Part shown: positions 7,932 to 16,449 of the stretch, piece after piece
Position numbering within the stretch: the stretch's first letter is position 1
Layout: every line of letters begins with the position of its first letter
Assembly: GCA_022842065.1 (NCBI GenBank)
Contig: JALHQH010000030.1
Coordinates: 62,001-126,000 of the forward strand
Source: Caldilineaceae bacterium
Lineage (GTDB): Bacteria > Chloroflexota > Anaerolineae > Caldilineales > Caldilineaceae
Direction of reading: 5' to 3'
DNA: 64,000 nucleotides
The notes under the pieces: model-generated
What the model was told of the DNA's origin: nothing
The model's input: only the letters and a program-made list of their open reading frames with translations
Database searches by the model: none
Translations under genes and position numbers: made by a program

Positions 7932-9857
7932 ATGTTGATGAAGAACCTTGGCCGGCAACAGTGGCAGGCGCTCGCCAAAACACTCCGTTGGATTTGGCAA
8001 ATGGCCTGGGCCACCGACTCACGCTTGTTAGTTGGCTTTCTCGCCATGTCTGTGCTGGAAAGCCTGTTGCCCGCTGCGATCGCCTTGACCGGGCGCGGGT
8101 TGATCAACGCCATTGTCGCCGGGGTGCAACAAGGCGGCGATGCGGTGCCTAACCTGCTGCCTTGGTTAGCATTGGGAGCCATATTGGCGACCAGCAGTGC
8201 CGTCATCACCAATCTGGGGGATTATTGGCAACAGTGCTTGCAGGATAAACTCCAACAGCGCGTGGGGCTGGATGTCTTAACGCAAGCGTCCCGCCTTGAC
8301 CTCGCCCAGATGGAAAGCAAAGAAACGCAAGATCACATTGAGCGCGTCCGCCGTTACGGCGGCGGTGTGGTGGCCCAAGTGATCGTCAAAGTCGTGATGC
8401 TACTCAACCTTGTGCTGCGCTTTATCAGCCTGGTGGGTATCTTGCTCTGGATCGAACCGCTCGTGGTCGGCTGGCTGGGCGTGTTGGCCATGCCGATTTT
8501 GGTCCTGCGCTGGCGCTTGGCCAATCAAACCTATGCCATGCACCAACGCCGCGCCCTCAAGTATCGGTGGTCCGCCTATTACACCAATACGCTCACCAAC
8601 TTGCGCTCGCTGCCGGAGGTGAAAGTATTTAATCTAGCGCCACTCTTCATCGCGCGCTTTCGGCAGCTCAGTGACGAATTTCTGGTGGAGGATCGCCGGC
8701 TCTACCGCTTTACCATGTGGTTAAATATCAGCTTTGCCTTTGCCGGCGCGATTGGGCTCTATACACTCTTTGGCCGCATCGCCGGGCGGATCTTTGCCGG
8801 GGCGTTAACGGTGGGCGATGTAGCGATCTACACGGGCAGTGCGATGCAACTGCAAAGTACGGTCCAAAGCTTGGTGCAAACGGTGGCCGGGCTACGCGAA
8901 CAACTCTTGCATCTGGCGGATCTGCGTGCCTTTCTGGCGATTCAACCAGCGCCGCATGCGCTAGCCCGCCAGAGAAATACCCCCCAAGACGCACCCCAGT
9001 CGGTTCCCAATCCAGCCTTCATACCCACACCAATCATGGAGACGCGCAAATCACCTTGTCACCCTGTCACCCTGTCACCTTGTCCACCCCACAAGGGCAC
9101 CATCGAATTCGACAACGTCTCCTTCACCTATCCTGAAAGCGACGAATCGACGCTGGTCAATCTTTCCTTCTCCCTGGCCCCCAACGAAACGGTGGCCGTG
9201 GTCGGCGAGAATGGGGCCGGCAAGAGTACGCTGGCGATGCTGCTGGCGGGCTTGTACACGCCAACCACCGGCATGATTCGGGTGGACGGGGTTGATCTAC
9301 AGACGATTGATCCGGCGGTCTGGCAGGAACAGATCGGTTTTGTCTTCCAGCGCTTTATCCCTTATGAAGCAACCGTACAGGAGAATATTGCCTATGGCGA
9401 TTGGCAACGGCTCCTGGCACACCCGCACGAGGTCGCACAACTTGCCCGTCAGGCCCGAGCTGAGGAGTTGATCGCGCACCTGCCCGCAGGCTATGAGACG
9501 ATCCTGGGGCGCCAATTTGGGAAGCAGAATCTGTCCGGCGGCCAATGGCAGCGCCTAGCCCTTGCGCGCGGGATTGCCCGCACCAATGCGCGACTGCTCA
9601 TTCTGGATGAACCCAGTGCCAGCCTGGATGCCCGTGCCGAGTATGAACTTTTCAGCCGCTTTCAACAGGCGGCTACGGGGCGCACCACCATGTTGATCTC
9701 GCACCGCTTCTCGACCATCAGCATGGCGGATCGCATTCTGGTGTTGGAAAAAGGCCAACTGATAGAGTGTGGTACGCATGACGACCTACTGGCGCAGGGC
9801 GGTCACTATACCATGTTATATCGGCTGCATCGGCAGCAGATTGGGGCACAAGCATAA
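7932..9857 (+). CDS. ABC transporter, fused permease and ATPase
   Basis: The 641-residue half-transporter has an N-terminal membrane domain of about six helices (residues 30-330) and a C-terminal nucleotide-binding domain. Walker A (GENGAGKST), signature (NLSGGQWQRLALARG), Walker B (LLILDEPSASLD) and switch His (SHRF) are all present. By family it would work as a dimer in the inner membrane, most likely exporting the product of the synthetases directly upstream; the start lies 3 bases after their stop and follows aaaggaaag. The linker between the domains (about residues 350-390) holds an extra Pro/Ser/Thr segment encoded by octamer repeats at 9051-9085, unlike normal family members. The substrate is inferred only from context. 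Confidence 0.9.
   Translation: MLMKNLGRQQWQALAKTLRWIWQMAWATDSRLLVGFLAMSVLESLLPAAIALTGRGLINAIVAGVQQGGDAVPNLLPWLALGAILATSSAVITNLGDYWQQCLQDKLQQRVGLDVLTQASRLDLAQMESKETQDHIERVRRYGGGVVAQVIVKVVMLLNLVLRFISLVGILLWIEPLVVGWLGVLAMPILVLRWRLANQTYAMHQRRALKYRWSAYYTNTLTNLRSLPEVKVFNLAPLFIARFRQLSDEFLVEDRRLYRFTMWLNISFAFAGAIGLYTLFGRIAGRIFAGALTVGDVAIYTGSAMQLQSTVQSLVQTVAGLREQLLHLADLRAFLAIQPAPHALARQRNTPQDAPQSVPNPAFIPTPIMETRKSPCHPVTLSPCPPHKGTIEFDNVSFTYPESDESTLVNLSFSLAPNETVAVVGENGAGKSTLAMLLAGLYTPTTGMIRVDGVDLQTIDPAVWQEQIGFVFQRFIPYEATVQENIAYGDWQRLLAHPHEVAQLARQARAEELIAHLPAGYETILGRQFGKQNLSGGQWQRLALARGIARTNARLLILDEPSASLDARAEYELFSRFQQAATGRTTMLISHRFSTISMADRILVLEKGQLIECGTHDDLLAQGGHYTMLYRLHRQQIGAQA
9051..9085 (+). repeat. Octamer tandem repeat inside the ABC transporter gene
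   Basis: Four copies of the 8-base unit TCACCYTG run head to tail, read in frame as part of the linker between permease and ATPase. Eight is not a multiple of three, so the copies encode different residues. The same unit, in its TCATCTTG form, makes intergenic arrays near 44.15-44.2 kb and 48.15-48.23 kb. Confidence 0.8.
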
Positions 9858-10222
9858 CAACACTTAACTATATGTAACCTTTCGCCGTGGTCGATACCAC
9901 GCTATTAGCGGCATCGAAGCCGATTCGGCCATGACTGAACATATTTTATACAACCGCCAACTGGAATTGGCCCGCCAAACGCTGCAACAGGGGTAGGGTT
10001 CTCATTTCAACCGCAGTATAAATGTCCGTGTTGGGTAAACAATAGGCATAGAACAACGGCACATGAAAAGCGTAAGCAAAACGCAAGTTTTTATAACCAA
10101 TCATAACTTGACGCTCACCCAAAATCATACTATTCTAAAAGTCCCCTGGCAAATAGCCTAAGCCGACAACTTTTAAATTAACCATACAGCAATCGCAAAA
10201 TTTTTACCAGTGATAATTCGCA
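9858..10222. other. AT-rich gap after the exporter
   Basis: Apart from the domain relic, this 365-base gap holds no supported gene. A minus-strand frame at 9946-10128 is open but has no recognisable motif or ribosome site. The AT-rich bases just before 10223 may contain the promoter of the next two genes, but no clear -35/-10 pair is visible. Confidence 0.4.
9877..9996 (+). pseudogene. Relic of an LpxL-like acyltransferase domain
   Basis: Translation of this gap gives a fragment ending MTEHILYNRQLELARQTLQQ, followed by Gly and a stop at 9994. It matches the segment MAETMLYAHQLELARQILQQ of synthetase 2 and the corresponding part of synthetase 1. Only about 40 residues are recognisable; no start or following sequence survives. 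It is most simply the leftover of a further synthetase copy lost from the cluster. The rest of the gap to 10222 is AT-rich and shows no gene I can support. Confidence 0.7.
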
Positions 10223-11473
10223 ATGGCACAACATCCGCTACACGACCTCTTGTTGGCTTGTTTACGCGTCACACCCACGCCGACCCTGACCACCGATCTG
10301 GCGCAACTTTCGCCAAGTGATTGGCAACAGCTGTTGCAGTTGAGTCAACAGCAGCACATTTCTCCGTTGTTCTACCATCGTCTAAAAGAGCATCAGCTAA
10401 GCGAACTGGTTACACCGGCGGTACGCCAACAGTTGCAACAACTTCAACTGGCTAATAGTGTGCGTAACATGCGTATTAACCACGAACTGCGCAGATTGGC
10501 CGCTGCGTTTCAAGCCGTACAGATTCCGATCATTGTGCTCAAAGGGGCCTACCTGGCCGCAGCGGTCTATCCGAATCCGGCGTTGCGCTTTATGGCCGAC
10601 CTGGATCTGCTGGTGCCACAAGCTGCGCTGCCGGCCGTTGTGGCCTTATTGCAGCAACAAGGCTATGAACCAGTGATACCAATTGTGCTGGAGGCACATA
10701 CGCAAACAAGCCACCACCTGCCGCCCTTTCGGCACGCCGAGCGCGTTGTGGGTGTCGAGATTCACTGGACAATTACAACGCCTGACGATGCTGATACAGT
10801 TAATATTGGCCAGTTCTGGGCCCAGGCCCAACCAATCACAATTGCCGGCATGCTTGGGCAGACCTTCTGCCCTGAGGATTTGCTCTTACATATCTGTGTC
10901 CATGCCACCTATCATCATTATTTTGCCCAAGATATCCGTTATCTTTGTGATATTGATGCCATTGTCCGTCGCTACCCAACATTGGATTGGCAGCTGCTCA
11001 TTGCACGGGCCAAACAGCGCCGTTGGACAAGAGGCGTGCATACTGCGCTTTACCTAACCCGCCAGTTACTAGGTACGGCCATTCCCGATCAGGTCATAGC
11101 AGCCCTTGGCCCAACGCACTTATCTAACACGATTGTTGAAACAATTATGGCCGAAATGTTTGCCGATAAGGTCGAGAATCGTCGCATTTCGCTGAATTTT
11201 ATCGAGCTGTGGCAAGTGGGGCAAGCCTCAGCACGCAGCAAAATTATGTTGCAACGGCTCTTTGTCTCGCCAACCATGTTGGCGAGCATCTATTCGATCT
11301 CGCCACGGTCGCCCAAAGTGCTCTTTTACTATCTGGTTCGACTAAAAGATCTGGTGCTGCGCTATAGCGGTAAAAGCTGGCAACTCTGGCGTGGGCAGGC
11401 CGCCGCCGTGACCCAAGTCACACGTAACCACCAATTAACCCACTGGCTACATGCAACCACTGATCACGAATGA
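10223..11473 (+). CDS. NTP_transf_5-like nucleotidyltransferase family protein
   Basis: The 416-residue protein matches the pattern of uncharacterised nucleotidyltransferases (Pfam NTP_transf_5) often found in natural-product and exosortase-linked clusters. The core is IIVLKGAYLAAAVYPNP followed by RFMADLDLLV, where the two Asp of DLD would bind metal; an EIHWTI strand supplies a further acidic residue. The family is thought to move a nucleotide or phosphate group onto a small molecule or protein, but no reaction is established. It follows the exporter and may tailor or confer immunity to the cluster product. The ATG has only a poor ribosome site. Its stop overlaps the next start as ATGA, so the two are co-translated. 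Confidence 0.75.
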   Translation: MAQHPLHDLLLACLRVTPTPTLTTDLAQLSPSDWQQLLQLSQQQHISPLFYHRLKEHQLSELVTPAVRQQLQQLQLANSVRNMRINHELRRLAAAFQAVQIPIIVLKGAYLAAAVYPNPALRFMADLDLLVPQAALPAVVALLQQQGYEPVIPIVLEAHTQTSHHLPPFRHAERVVGVEIHWTITTPDDADTVNIGQFWAQAQPITIAGMLGQTFCPEDLLLHICVHATYHHYFAQDIRYLCDIDAIVRRYPTLDWQLLIARAKQRRWTRGVHTALYLTRQLLGTAIPDQVIAALGPTHLSNTIVETIMAEMFADKVENRRISLNFIELWQVGQASARSKIMLQRLFVSPTMLASIYSISPRSPKVLFYYLVRLKDLVLRYSGKSWQLWRGQAAAVTQVTRNHQLTHWLHATTDHE

Positions 11474-12495
11474 TGAAAAATCTAACCATCGCCGCCGCAG
11501 TAAGCCGACCCCAGCCGCACGTACAACAGACCCTCCTCTTGCGCGCGGCCCTGCTCTCGCGCCAAGCCGCGGTGACGGCCTGGTACCAGTGGCGGGCCAA
11601 CGCCGATCTCGATCAGTTACCCACCGGCGGTTTTCTCCTTTTACCGCTGCTCGCCTACAATCTCCAACGGCACGGGATCACTGATCCGCTACTGGACAAG
11701 TGCCAAGGCATCCACCGCCGCACCTGGACCCAGCAACAATTGCACTTACAGGGATTGACACCGCTGCTCCAGGCATTGCAGACTGCCGGCATCAGCCCGA
11801 TCTTGCAGGGCGATCTGGCGCTGGCCCTTTTTCATTACCCGGAACAAGGGCTGCGCATGGTTGATACCGTCCACTTGTTGACCGCCACAGCCCAAGCCCA
11901 TTTAGTGCCCGCGTTGTTAACCCAGACAGGCTGGCAGCCAAAGCCGGCCAAGCACCAGTGGCTACGGTCGCTGCTTGCCGGTACACCACCACCCCAACGC
12001 TTCACCCATGCGCAGCTGCGCGAAGTCAGTTTGCGCTGGCAATCGCTGCCCCCTACCCCGGTTGCCCCGCTGGTGGATCACCAAGATCCACAGGGACAAC
12101 CCTGGTTGGTGCGTGAGCTGGCTGTGCAGTGCGTCAACCCAACCGACCTCTTTTTTGATCTCTGTGTGCAGGGGATTGTCAACCTGCAATGGTATGGCAC
12201 CATCCAGTGGATCGCCGATGCGGCCATCTTACTCCAACCAAACGCGCCGGCCATCGATTGGGCGCGCGTAGTGGCCCGCAGCCGCCAACAGGCCATGACC
12301 CTGCGCATGGCTGCAGCGCTCGATTGTCTGGTCCAGAGCGTTGATGCACCCATCCCACCGACAATTTTAGAGACGTTGGCTACCCAGCCCAGCCGCCGGG
12401 TTGAACGCTGGGAAGCAAAACTTTTTGCACATCCACCCACCCCGGCGCGCAAACTCGCCGCGCTGTGGTTGGGTAGGCAGCGGTGGATACGGTAG
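11470..12495 (+). CDS. Degenerate NTP_transf_5-like paralogue
   Basis: The 341-residue product lines up with its upstream neighbour: ILQGDLALALFHYPEQGLRM corresponds to the neighbour's VLKGAYLAAAVYPNPALRFM, but the catalytic DLD is replaced by VDTVHLL, which keeps only the first Asp. It is therefore probably not an active nucleotidyltransferase and may act as a partner or regulatory subunit of the adjacent enzyme, as happens in other pseudoenzyme pairs. Codon use and frame look intact, arguing against a pseudogene. The start overlaps the previous stop (ATGA); an alternative ATG lies at 11473. No better family assignment is visible. Confidence 0.55.
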   Translation: MMKNLTIAAAVSRPQPHVQQTLLLRAALLSRQAAVTAWYQWRANADLDQLPTGGFLLLPLLAYNLQRHGITDPLLDKCQGIHRRTWTQQQLHLQGLTPLLQALQTAGISPILQGDLALALFHYPEQGLRMVDTVHLLTATAQAHLVPALLTQTGWQPKPAKHQWLRSLLAGTPPPQRFTHAQLREVSLRWQSLPPTPVAPLVDHQDPQGQPWLVRELAVQCVNPTDLFFDLCVQGIVNLQWYGTIQWIADAAILLQPNAPAIDWARVVARSRQQAMTLRMAAALDCLVQSVDAPIPPTILETLATQPSRRVERWEAKLFAHPPTPARKLAALWLGRQRWIR

Positions 12496-12880
12496 CTGGC
12501 GCGATAATTTTGTATAGTGTCAGCGAAATTGTGCTAGTTTAACAGGGTGGCCCGCCGTGCGGATTGAGTCACGGAGTGACGACAGACGGTAGCCGCAGGT
12601 TTCAACCTACGGGTTTTTATCGGCCTGTTATCCTCGGCAAGTTGACGTGTTGCATAGCGCCTTTCTCCAGCAGGTGCGGCCCAATTTTGGGGGTAACGTC
12701 CCCGGCACAGGCGAGGAAATGGTCCGCAGACGAACTAATTTTTCGCCTGTGCCGGGGACGTAGTACAACTCGCCCCATTCCGGGGATGCGCCTTTCTCCA
12801 GCGACGTGCTTGCGAAAAATTCATGCTTGGATTACCCTATACCGCAGTAACCCGCACCCAACCACCCAACGGAGGCCCCT
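12496..12880. other. Repeat-rich gap before the DGR target gene
   Basis: This 385-base gap carries a small hairpin near 12590-12620 (ccgcaggtttcaacctacgg), a long inverted repeat at 12696-12761 and GC-rich flanks. A frame at 12564-12884 is open only because of repeat composition and shows no protein motif. The ribosome site ggagg at 12871-12875 belongs to the next gene. Confidence 0.5.
12696..12761. repeat. Inverted repeat, CGTCCCCGGCACAGGC family, copy 1
   Basis: Two perfect 19-base arms (acgtccccggcacaggcga and its complement) enclose 28 bases. The same arm sequence recurs at 16291-16359, so the DGR target gene is bracketed by two copies. Confidence 0.85.
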
Positions 12881-15800
12881 GTGAATCTAAGCGAGTGGCA
12901 AATCAAGGTCCGTGAACAATTGCAAAGTTCCACTACCTGGCTACGCAAGGCGACGCCGGGCATGGCCTATGGCGCGCTGGCGACCTGTACGCTCTTGCCG
13001 CTGGTGGCGGCCCATCAACAATTTGATGGGGCAGCGACCCAAGCGATTGCGCAGATCTTTGGCGGGATTGGCCTGAATCTCTTTTCGCAACAATTGGCCA
13101 CCTGGTTTGGCAAAAACGATGAAGAATTGGCCACGTTGTTGGGCGAAAAGGCCGAGAAGGATCCCGCCTGGCGTGATGCTTTTGATGAACTGCTCAAGCG
13201 CGTCGAGACGCCTAAACTGGCACAAGCGGTACTCAGTGAAGCGGATTGGGATCGGCTGGTGCGGTTGTTGCAGCAGGATGTGGAGCGGTTGGGCAGCAAG
13301 ATCAAGTTGCAGATTGGCGGTGATGTCGCGGGTGATGTCGTGGTGGCCGATGGGATCGGTGCAGAGATGGCGGCCATCGGCACAGGGATCACACAGATCA
13401 AAACCGATCGCTATGTGGCAAAAGAAGAACATCACCACCATGCGCCAGCGAATAGCAGCACGCCCCGTTCCAACCACTACTTTCACCGCTTACGCACCCA
13501 CTGTCATGCCATCCCGCTGACGGCGATGGGGGGCGAGGCGACGGCAGGTGATGAGGTGACGCTGGACAAGGTCTACATTGCGCTGGATACGACCACGACC
13601 GTGCTATTGACAGACGCCGAGAAAGCAGCGCACAAAAAAGCACATCCACAGCGCAACATCAGTGACGAAGAAAAGCGGATCGTCACCGCGCTGGAAGCGA
13701 CGCAGCAGACACGACGGCTGGTACTCTTGGGCCACCCCGGCGGCGGCAAGAGTACCTTTGTGCGCCAACTGTTGGCCGAGGCGGCAAGCGTTTGGTTGGC
13801 AGCAGAGACAAAGACGGCACAAGAACAGCCCGGCCCCTTCCCACTGCTCACCGTTTTGCGCGATCTAACCCCACGTTTACAGGCATTGCCGTTGGCCGAT
13901 CTCACCCCCAGCCAACAGCAGAAAGCCCTGTGTGACGCGCTGATCGCCCAGTGGCATGTCGATTTGCATAATTTCGGCGGTGATGAGCACCAAGACACCT
14001 TAGCACAAGCACTGCTGACCGGCGAACTGCTAGTAGTCCTTGATGGGTTGGATGAGATGCCAGCTGCGGTACGCCCACTGGTACGCGCAGCACTGGTTGC
14101 TCTGGCAAGGGCATATCCGAAAATTGCGCAGCTGATTGTCACCTGCCGCATTCGTTCCTATCACGGCGAAGTGGTGCTGTCCGGCTTTCAAGTTTATACG
14201 CTGGCTAATTTTGACGAGGCGAAGATTCAAGCTTTTGTCAGCGGCTGGTACCAGGCCCAACTGCAACTGGGCCGCTTGCAACCCGAACAAGCCAAGACGC
14301 AGCGCGAGGATTTGCAGCGGGCAGCCCGCCAGCGCGATCTGCGCCGCATGGCCGTCAATCCCCTCTTGTTGACGACAATGGCGCTCATCCATCAAAAGCA
14401 GAAGCGGTTGCCCGATCAACGGGTCGAGCTTTATAACGAAGCCGTCGATGTGCTGCTGTATCGCTGGCAGCAGGAGCGCACAGGCCACAGTTCACCCCAA
14501 TTGACAGCCTTTCTGCAGAACAAACAAAAAGTGCGTTCCCTTTTGGAGCGGTTGGCCTATGCCGCACATCAGCCGCCCAAACAAGTCACACCGCGCCGGG
14601 GCACCCCAACGCCGCCCGCCGACGAATCGACTGACCTGACACGCAGCGAACTCTTGGCCCTGCTTGATGAAGCATTGCAAGGGCAACTGGGCTTGGCCGC
14701 CGAATTTTTAGATTACGTCGATCTGCGCGCTGGGCTGTTGGTAGGACGCGGCGGGGATGAGGACGGCAGTCGCCCCGCCCTCTATGCCTTTGCCCATCGC
14801 ACCTTTCAAGAGTATCTGGCCGGCTGTTGGTTGCTGGTCGGTCGCGAACGCAAACATAACTTCTGGGCGCACGCCGCTGAAGGTGATTATTGGCAGTTGG
14901 CCGCACAACTGGGTGCAGAAGAGTTGCTCTACAACCGCCGCGATGAACAAGGGCTGCTTGACCTGATGTATTACCTCTGTCCTGTGCGCGCCCCGCGTAA
15001 TAAACAAGACCGACGCGCTGCGCTTTGGTCCGGACAGATGGCCGCCTTACTGGAGCGCCCAACGATCGAAGCAGATAACTTTGCCGACGGCGGCACTGCC
15101 TACCTGGACCGGCTGCGCAAACGCTTAGTCGCAATCCTCACCGGCAACCAACTCCCCGCCCTGGAACGGGCCGAGGCCGGCCGCGTCCTCGCCAAGCTGG
15201 GCGACCCGCGCCCCGCAGTGACCACCATCGACCAGATGGAGTTCTGCTTTGTGCCTGCCGGCCCCTTCATCATGGGCAGCAAAAAAGGTGATGGCCCCGG
15301 TGAAGATCCGCTGGCTTATGAAGATGAAGAACCACAACATACCTTTGACATTGCCCATGACTACTGGCTGGCTCGCTACCCGCTGACCAATGCCCAGTAC
15401 GATCTGTTTGTGAAAGACGGCGGGTACGCCAACCCAACCTATTGGGTCGAAGCCGCGGCGCATGGTTACTGGCAGGATGGTGCCTTCAAAGGCCGCGCTG
15501 ACGATGAACCGCGCACCAAACCTAATCAATATGGCGAACCCTTTGATCTACCCAACCACCCGGTCGTCGGCATCTCCTGGTATGAAGCCCTCGCCTATAG
15601 CCGTTGGTTGACCGAACGGTTGCCCGCGGGCTGGCAAGCGCGGCTGCCCAGTGAGGCAGAGTGGGAAAAGGGCGCGCGCGGTGGTTTGCAGATCCCCGCA
15701 AAGCCGCTAATTGCCTCGTTGACCAAGGTGACAGTCACTTTGCAAAGTGACTGTCACCTCATCGACAATCCCAACCCGACGCGGCGTTATGCCTGGGGTG

Positions 15801-16162
15801 ATCAGATCGAGGCAGAAAAGCTTAACTACAACGAAACGAACATCGGCAGCACCAGCGCGGTGGGCGCGTTTCCCGGCGGCGTGAGTCCGTATGGAGCAGA
15901 GGAAATGAACGGCAGTGTGTGGGAGTGGTGTAGCACCATCGGCTATGCAGATTATGCAGAATATGCACAACAAGCCGACAATTCACTACACGAAAATTCG
16001 CGGCGGGTGGTGCGGGGCGGCTCGTTCGCTTACAACGTCCACGACGCGCGCGCTACCTCTCGTTACGGGTTCTATCCCGTCCACCGGTACTACGGCGTGG
16101 GGGTGCGGTTTCTGCTGTCCCCATCACTTCTGTCATCGGTCCCTCTGCCCTCTGGACTCTGA
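12881..16162 (+). CDS. DGR variable protein: NACHT NTPase with FGE/C-type-lectin-fold domain
   Basis: The 1093-residue protein starts at GTG after ggagg. Residues 1-270 are a helical N-terminal region of unknown role. A NACHT NTPase follows: Walker A GHPGGGKST near 284, Walker B LLVVLDGLDEMP near 382, and a helical region containing AVNPLLLTTMALIH. From about 786 to 1085 is an FGE-sulfatase domain (FVPAGPFIMGS, LPSEAEWEKGARGG, RRYAWGD, NGSVWEW, RVVRGGSF). The last part, residues about 1041-1081, is the variable repeat of the DGR. Cysteines needed by true formylglycine-generating enzymes are absent, so the domain should bind ligand rather than catalyse. By analogy with NLR proteins, binding at the diversified tip would trigger NTPase-driven assembly. 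A 34-bp palindrome inserts in frame at residues 949-960. Confidence 0.92.
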   Translation: MNLSEWQIKVREQLQSSTTWLRKATPGMAYGALATCTLLPLVAAHQQFDGAATQAIAQIFGGIGLNLFSQQLATWFGKNDEELATLLGEKAEKDPAWRDAFDELLKRVETPKLAQAVLSEADWDRLVRLLQQDVERLGSKIKLQIGGDVAGDVVVADGIGAEMAAIGTGITQIKTDRYVAKEEHHHHAPANSSTPRSNHYFHRLRTHCHAIPLTAMGGEATAGDEVTLDKVYIALDTTTTVLLTDAEKAAHKKAHPQRNISDEEKRIVTALEATQQTRRLVLLGHPGGGKSTFVRQLLAEAASVWLAAETKTAQEQPGPFPLLTVLRDLTPRLQALPLADLTPSQQQKALCDALIAQWHVDLHNFGGDEHQDTLAQALLTGELLVVLDGLDEMPAAVRPLVRAALVALARAYPKIAQLIVTCRIRSYHGEVVLSGFQVYTLANFDEAKIQAFVSGWYQAQLQLGRLQPEQAKTQREDLQRAARQRDLRRMAVNPLLLTTMALIHQKQKRLPDQRVELYNEAVDVLLYRWQQERTGHSSPQLTAFLQNKQKVRSLLERLAYAAHQPPKQVTPRRGTPTPPADESTDLTRSELLALLDEALQGQLGLAAEFLDYVDLRAGLLVGRGGDEDGSRPALYAFAHRTFQEYLAGCWLLVGRERKHNFWAHAAEGDYWQLAAQLGAEELLYNRRDEQGLLDLMYYLCPVRAPRNKQDRRAALWSGQMAALLERPTIEADNFADGGTAYLDRLRKRLVAILTGNQLPALERAEAGRVLAKLGDPRPAVTTIDQMEFCFVPAGPFIMGSKKGDGPGEDPLAYEDEEPQHTFDIAHDYWLARYPLTNAQYDLFVKDGGYANPTYWVEAAAHGYWQDGAFKGRADDEPRTKPNQYGEPFDLPNHPVVGISWYEALAYSRWLTERLPAGWQARLPSEAEWEKGARGGLQIPAKPLIASLTKVTVTLQSDCHLIDNPNPTRRYAWGDQIEAEKLNYNETNIGSTSAVGAFPGGVSPYGAEEMNGSVWEWCSTIGYADYAEYAQQADNSLHENSRRVVRGGSFAYNVHDARATSRYGFYPVHRYYGVGVRFLLSPSLLSSVPLPSGL
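15726..15759. repeat. Perfect 34-bp palindrome inside the DGR target gene
   Basis: The arms aggtgacagtcactttg and its exact complement meet with no spacer. It encodes the segment around KVTVTLQSDCHLI between the conserved GARGG and RRYAWGD motifs of the FGE domain, where relatives usually have only a few residues. It preserves the reading frame. Confidence 0.85.
16000..16124 (+). repeat. DGR variable repeat (VR)
   Basis: This segment at the 3' end of the NACHT-FGE gene aligns without gaps to the template repeat 852 bases downstream. In the 118-base core (16003-16120) 17 positions differ and every one is an adenine in the template; the other 90 template bases are unchanged. Two more adenine-only differences lie at the edges. 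Fourteen residues between 1051 and 1072 are altered. The 3' end, gtgggggtgcggtttctgct, is G/C-rich and unchanged, as expected for the site where mutagenic homing begins. Confidence 0.97.
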
Positions 16163-16180
16163 AATATCTGAACTCTGATT

Positions 16181-16199
16181 GTGGACGCAAAGCGTCCAC
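16181..16199 (+). other. Short hairpin downstream of the VR
   Basis: An 8-bp stem (gtggacgc / gcgtccac) with a 3-base loop lies 57 bases past the VR end and 19 bases past the stop. In well-studied DGRs a hairpin just beyond the VR promotes homing, so this is a candidate for that role. Confidence 0.5.
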
Positions 16200-16206
16200 G
16201 GGGGGT

Positions 16207-16242
16207 GTGGGGGGCGTGCCCCCCACGCGCGAAATTTTTTTT
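16207..16242 (+). terminator. Probable terminator of the DGR target gene
   Basis: The stem gtgggggg / ccccccac with loop cgtg is followed by gcgcgaaa and a run of eight T. It could end the target-gene transcript; it may also add to the hairpin structure used in homing. Confidence 0.6.
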
Positions 16243-16290
16243 AGGGCCATGGCTGCAAGCTACCGCCGGCACATTCGAATAGCGAGCGGC

Positions 16291-16359
16291 AACGTCCCCG
16301 GCACAGGCCAGGACTGGTGCGCGATTTCCCAGTAGTTTGTGGCCTGTGCCGGGGACGTT
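16291..16359. repeat. Inverted repeat, CGTCCCCGGCACAGGC family, copy 2
   Basis: Perfect 20-base arms (aacgtccccggcacaggcca and its complement) enclose 29 bases, matching the arms of copy 1 at 12696-12761. It separates the target gene from avd. Confidence 0.85.
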
Positions 16360-16449
16360 ATGGTGGGGAGCAGCTGCAACATGCCCCAACGCGTAAAGGT
16401 GCGTAATTCCGCCGATGCACTTTCCGCGCGCTTGCCCTATGCTAATGGT

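Noticed and set aside
9946..10128. Minus-strand frame of 60 residues after the exporter
   Set aside because: It has no ribosome site and overlaps the acyltransferase relic; no family pattern is visible.
12564..12884. Open frame of about 106 residues before the DGR target
   Set aside because: It runs through inverted-repeat DNA, has no protein motif and overlaps the next start.
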